Shown here: positions 63,806 to 64,000 of the stretch, one piece after another | Position numbering within the stretch: the first letter of the stretch is position 1 | How the letters are laid out: every line of letters begins with the position of its first letter | From: Mesorhizobium japonicum MAFF 303099 | Lineage (GTDB): Bacteria; Pseudomonadota; Alphaproteobacteria; Rhizobiales; Rhizobiaceae | NCBI RefSeq assembly: GCF_000009625.1 | Contig: NC_002678.2 | Span: forward strand, 6,356,001 to 6,420,000 | DNA: 64,000 nt | Direction: 5' to 3' | The notes under the pieces: generated by a model | The model's input: the letters and a program-made list of their open reading frames with translations, nothing else | Told to the model about the DNA's origin: nothing | Databases searched by the model: none | Program-made: the position numbers and the translations under genes

Positions 63806-63855
63806 ATCCGCATCTCTGCCCCAGACAAAGCTCAACAGCAATCGCGGAGACCAGA

Positions 63856-64000
63856 ATGCGCGCCGTCGGCTATCAAATCCCAGCCCCGATCACCGATGAA
63901 GCCTCCCTTGTCGATATCGACCTGCCCAAGCCGGAGCCGAAAGGCCGTCAACTGCTGGTCGAGGTAAAGGCGATCTCGGTCAATCCCGTTGACACCAAGA
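63856..64000 (+). CDS. Zinc-type alcohol dehydrogenase / quinone oxidoreductase family, N-terminal part
   Basis: Only the first 48 codons are visible: MRAVGYQIPAPI, PKPEPKGRQLLVEVKAI and SVNPVDTK, the typical start of medium-chain dehydrogenases of the QOR type. The gene runs past the window end. It is divergent from the HxlR regulator that probably controls it. Confidence 0.85.
   Translation, partial: MRAVGYQIPAPITDEASLVDIDLPKPEPKGRQLLVEVKAISVNPVDTK

Noticed and set aside
1..64000. CRISPR arrays, rRNA genes or complete insertion sequences
   Set aside because: No regularly spaced direct repeats, no rRNA segments and no transposase-like product were found on reading both strands.

Overview
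This is a GC-rich chromosomal segment from an alphaproteobacterium of the order Rhizobiales, most likely Mesorhizobium or a close relative in the Phyllobacteriaceae. Support comes from the cytochrome c maturation - degP - response regulator - kinase - glnE - pleC-like gene order, a feuP/feuQ-type pair preceded by a FeuN-like small exported protein, two Brucella Omp2-like porins, and many two-palindrome intergenic repeats of the rhizobial RIME type. No genus is proven; this is inference from family content and synteny.

Layout. 1-2132: end of a polyamine-type ABC transporter (binding protein end plus two permeases). 2234-3606: an SDR with an altered catalytic motif and an orphan phage-tail/GTA-like DUF3168 gene. 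3780-6239: feuN-like, feuP, feuQ. 6426-18303: outer-membrane lipoprotein, ccmI-ccmE-ccmF-ccmH, degP, a second two-component pair, glnE, followed by an EF-hand gene remnant. 18464-29580: PleC-like kinase, pepN, a solitary molybdenum hydroxylase large subunit coupled to a DMT exporter, an XRE regulator, a uracil-DNA glycosylase lacking apparent Fe-S ligands, and a secreted protein. 29801-38180: ETF-ubiquinone oxidoreductase, DUF922 and EEP-family proteins, AMP nucleosidase, two very small membrane proteins, a DUF2147 protein, a Sel1-like protein behind a 22-bp perfect palindrome, and a LivK-type binding protein.

38252-42839 is a compact archaic (Csu/sigma-type) chaperone-usher pilus operon with an AT-rich promoter region. 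It directly abuts a leucine/isovalerate degradation operon (43288-49938: tetR, isovaleryl-CoA dehydrogenase, both MCC subunits) that carries a translationally coupled macrodomain gene and a small secreted protein. 50023-52126 holds acylphosphatase, a MarR regulator with a clear palindromic operator, and a HisC-like aminotransferase. 52526-55650 holds two divergent porin genes sharing a perfect inverted repeat of about 203 bp that flanks a tRNA-Ser(GCU) gene. 55891-64000: a solitary tyrosine recombinase, a hydrolase, lytic transglycosylase, dapA, smpB, a GH25 lysozyme, and a divergent HxlR regulator / quinone-oxidoreductase pair cut by the window end.

The most interesting structures are the invertible-looking porin/tRNA locus, a family of 45-bp hairpin repeats with compensatory changes, the macrodomain gene inside the leucine operon, the minimal pilus operon, and the 22-bp palindrome. 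No CRISPR array, rRNA operon or complete insertion sequence was seen.
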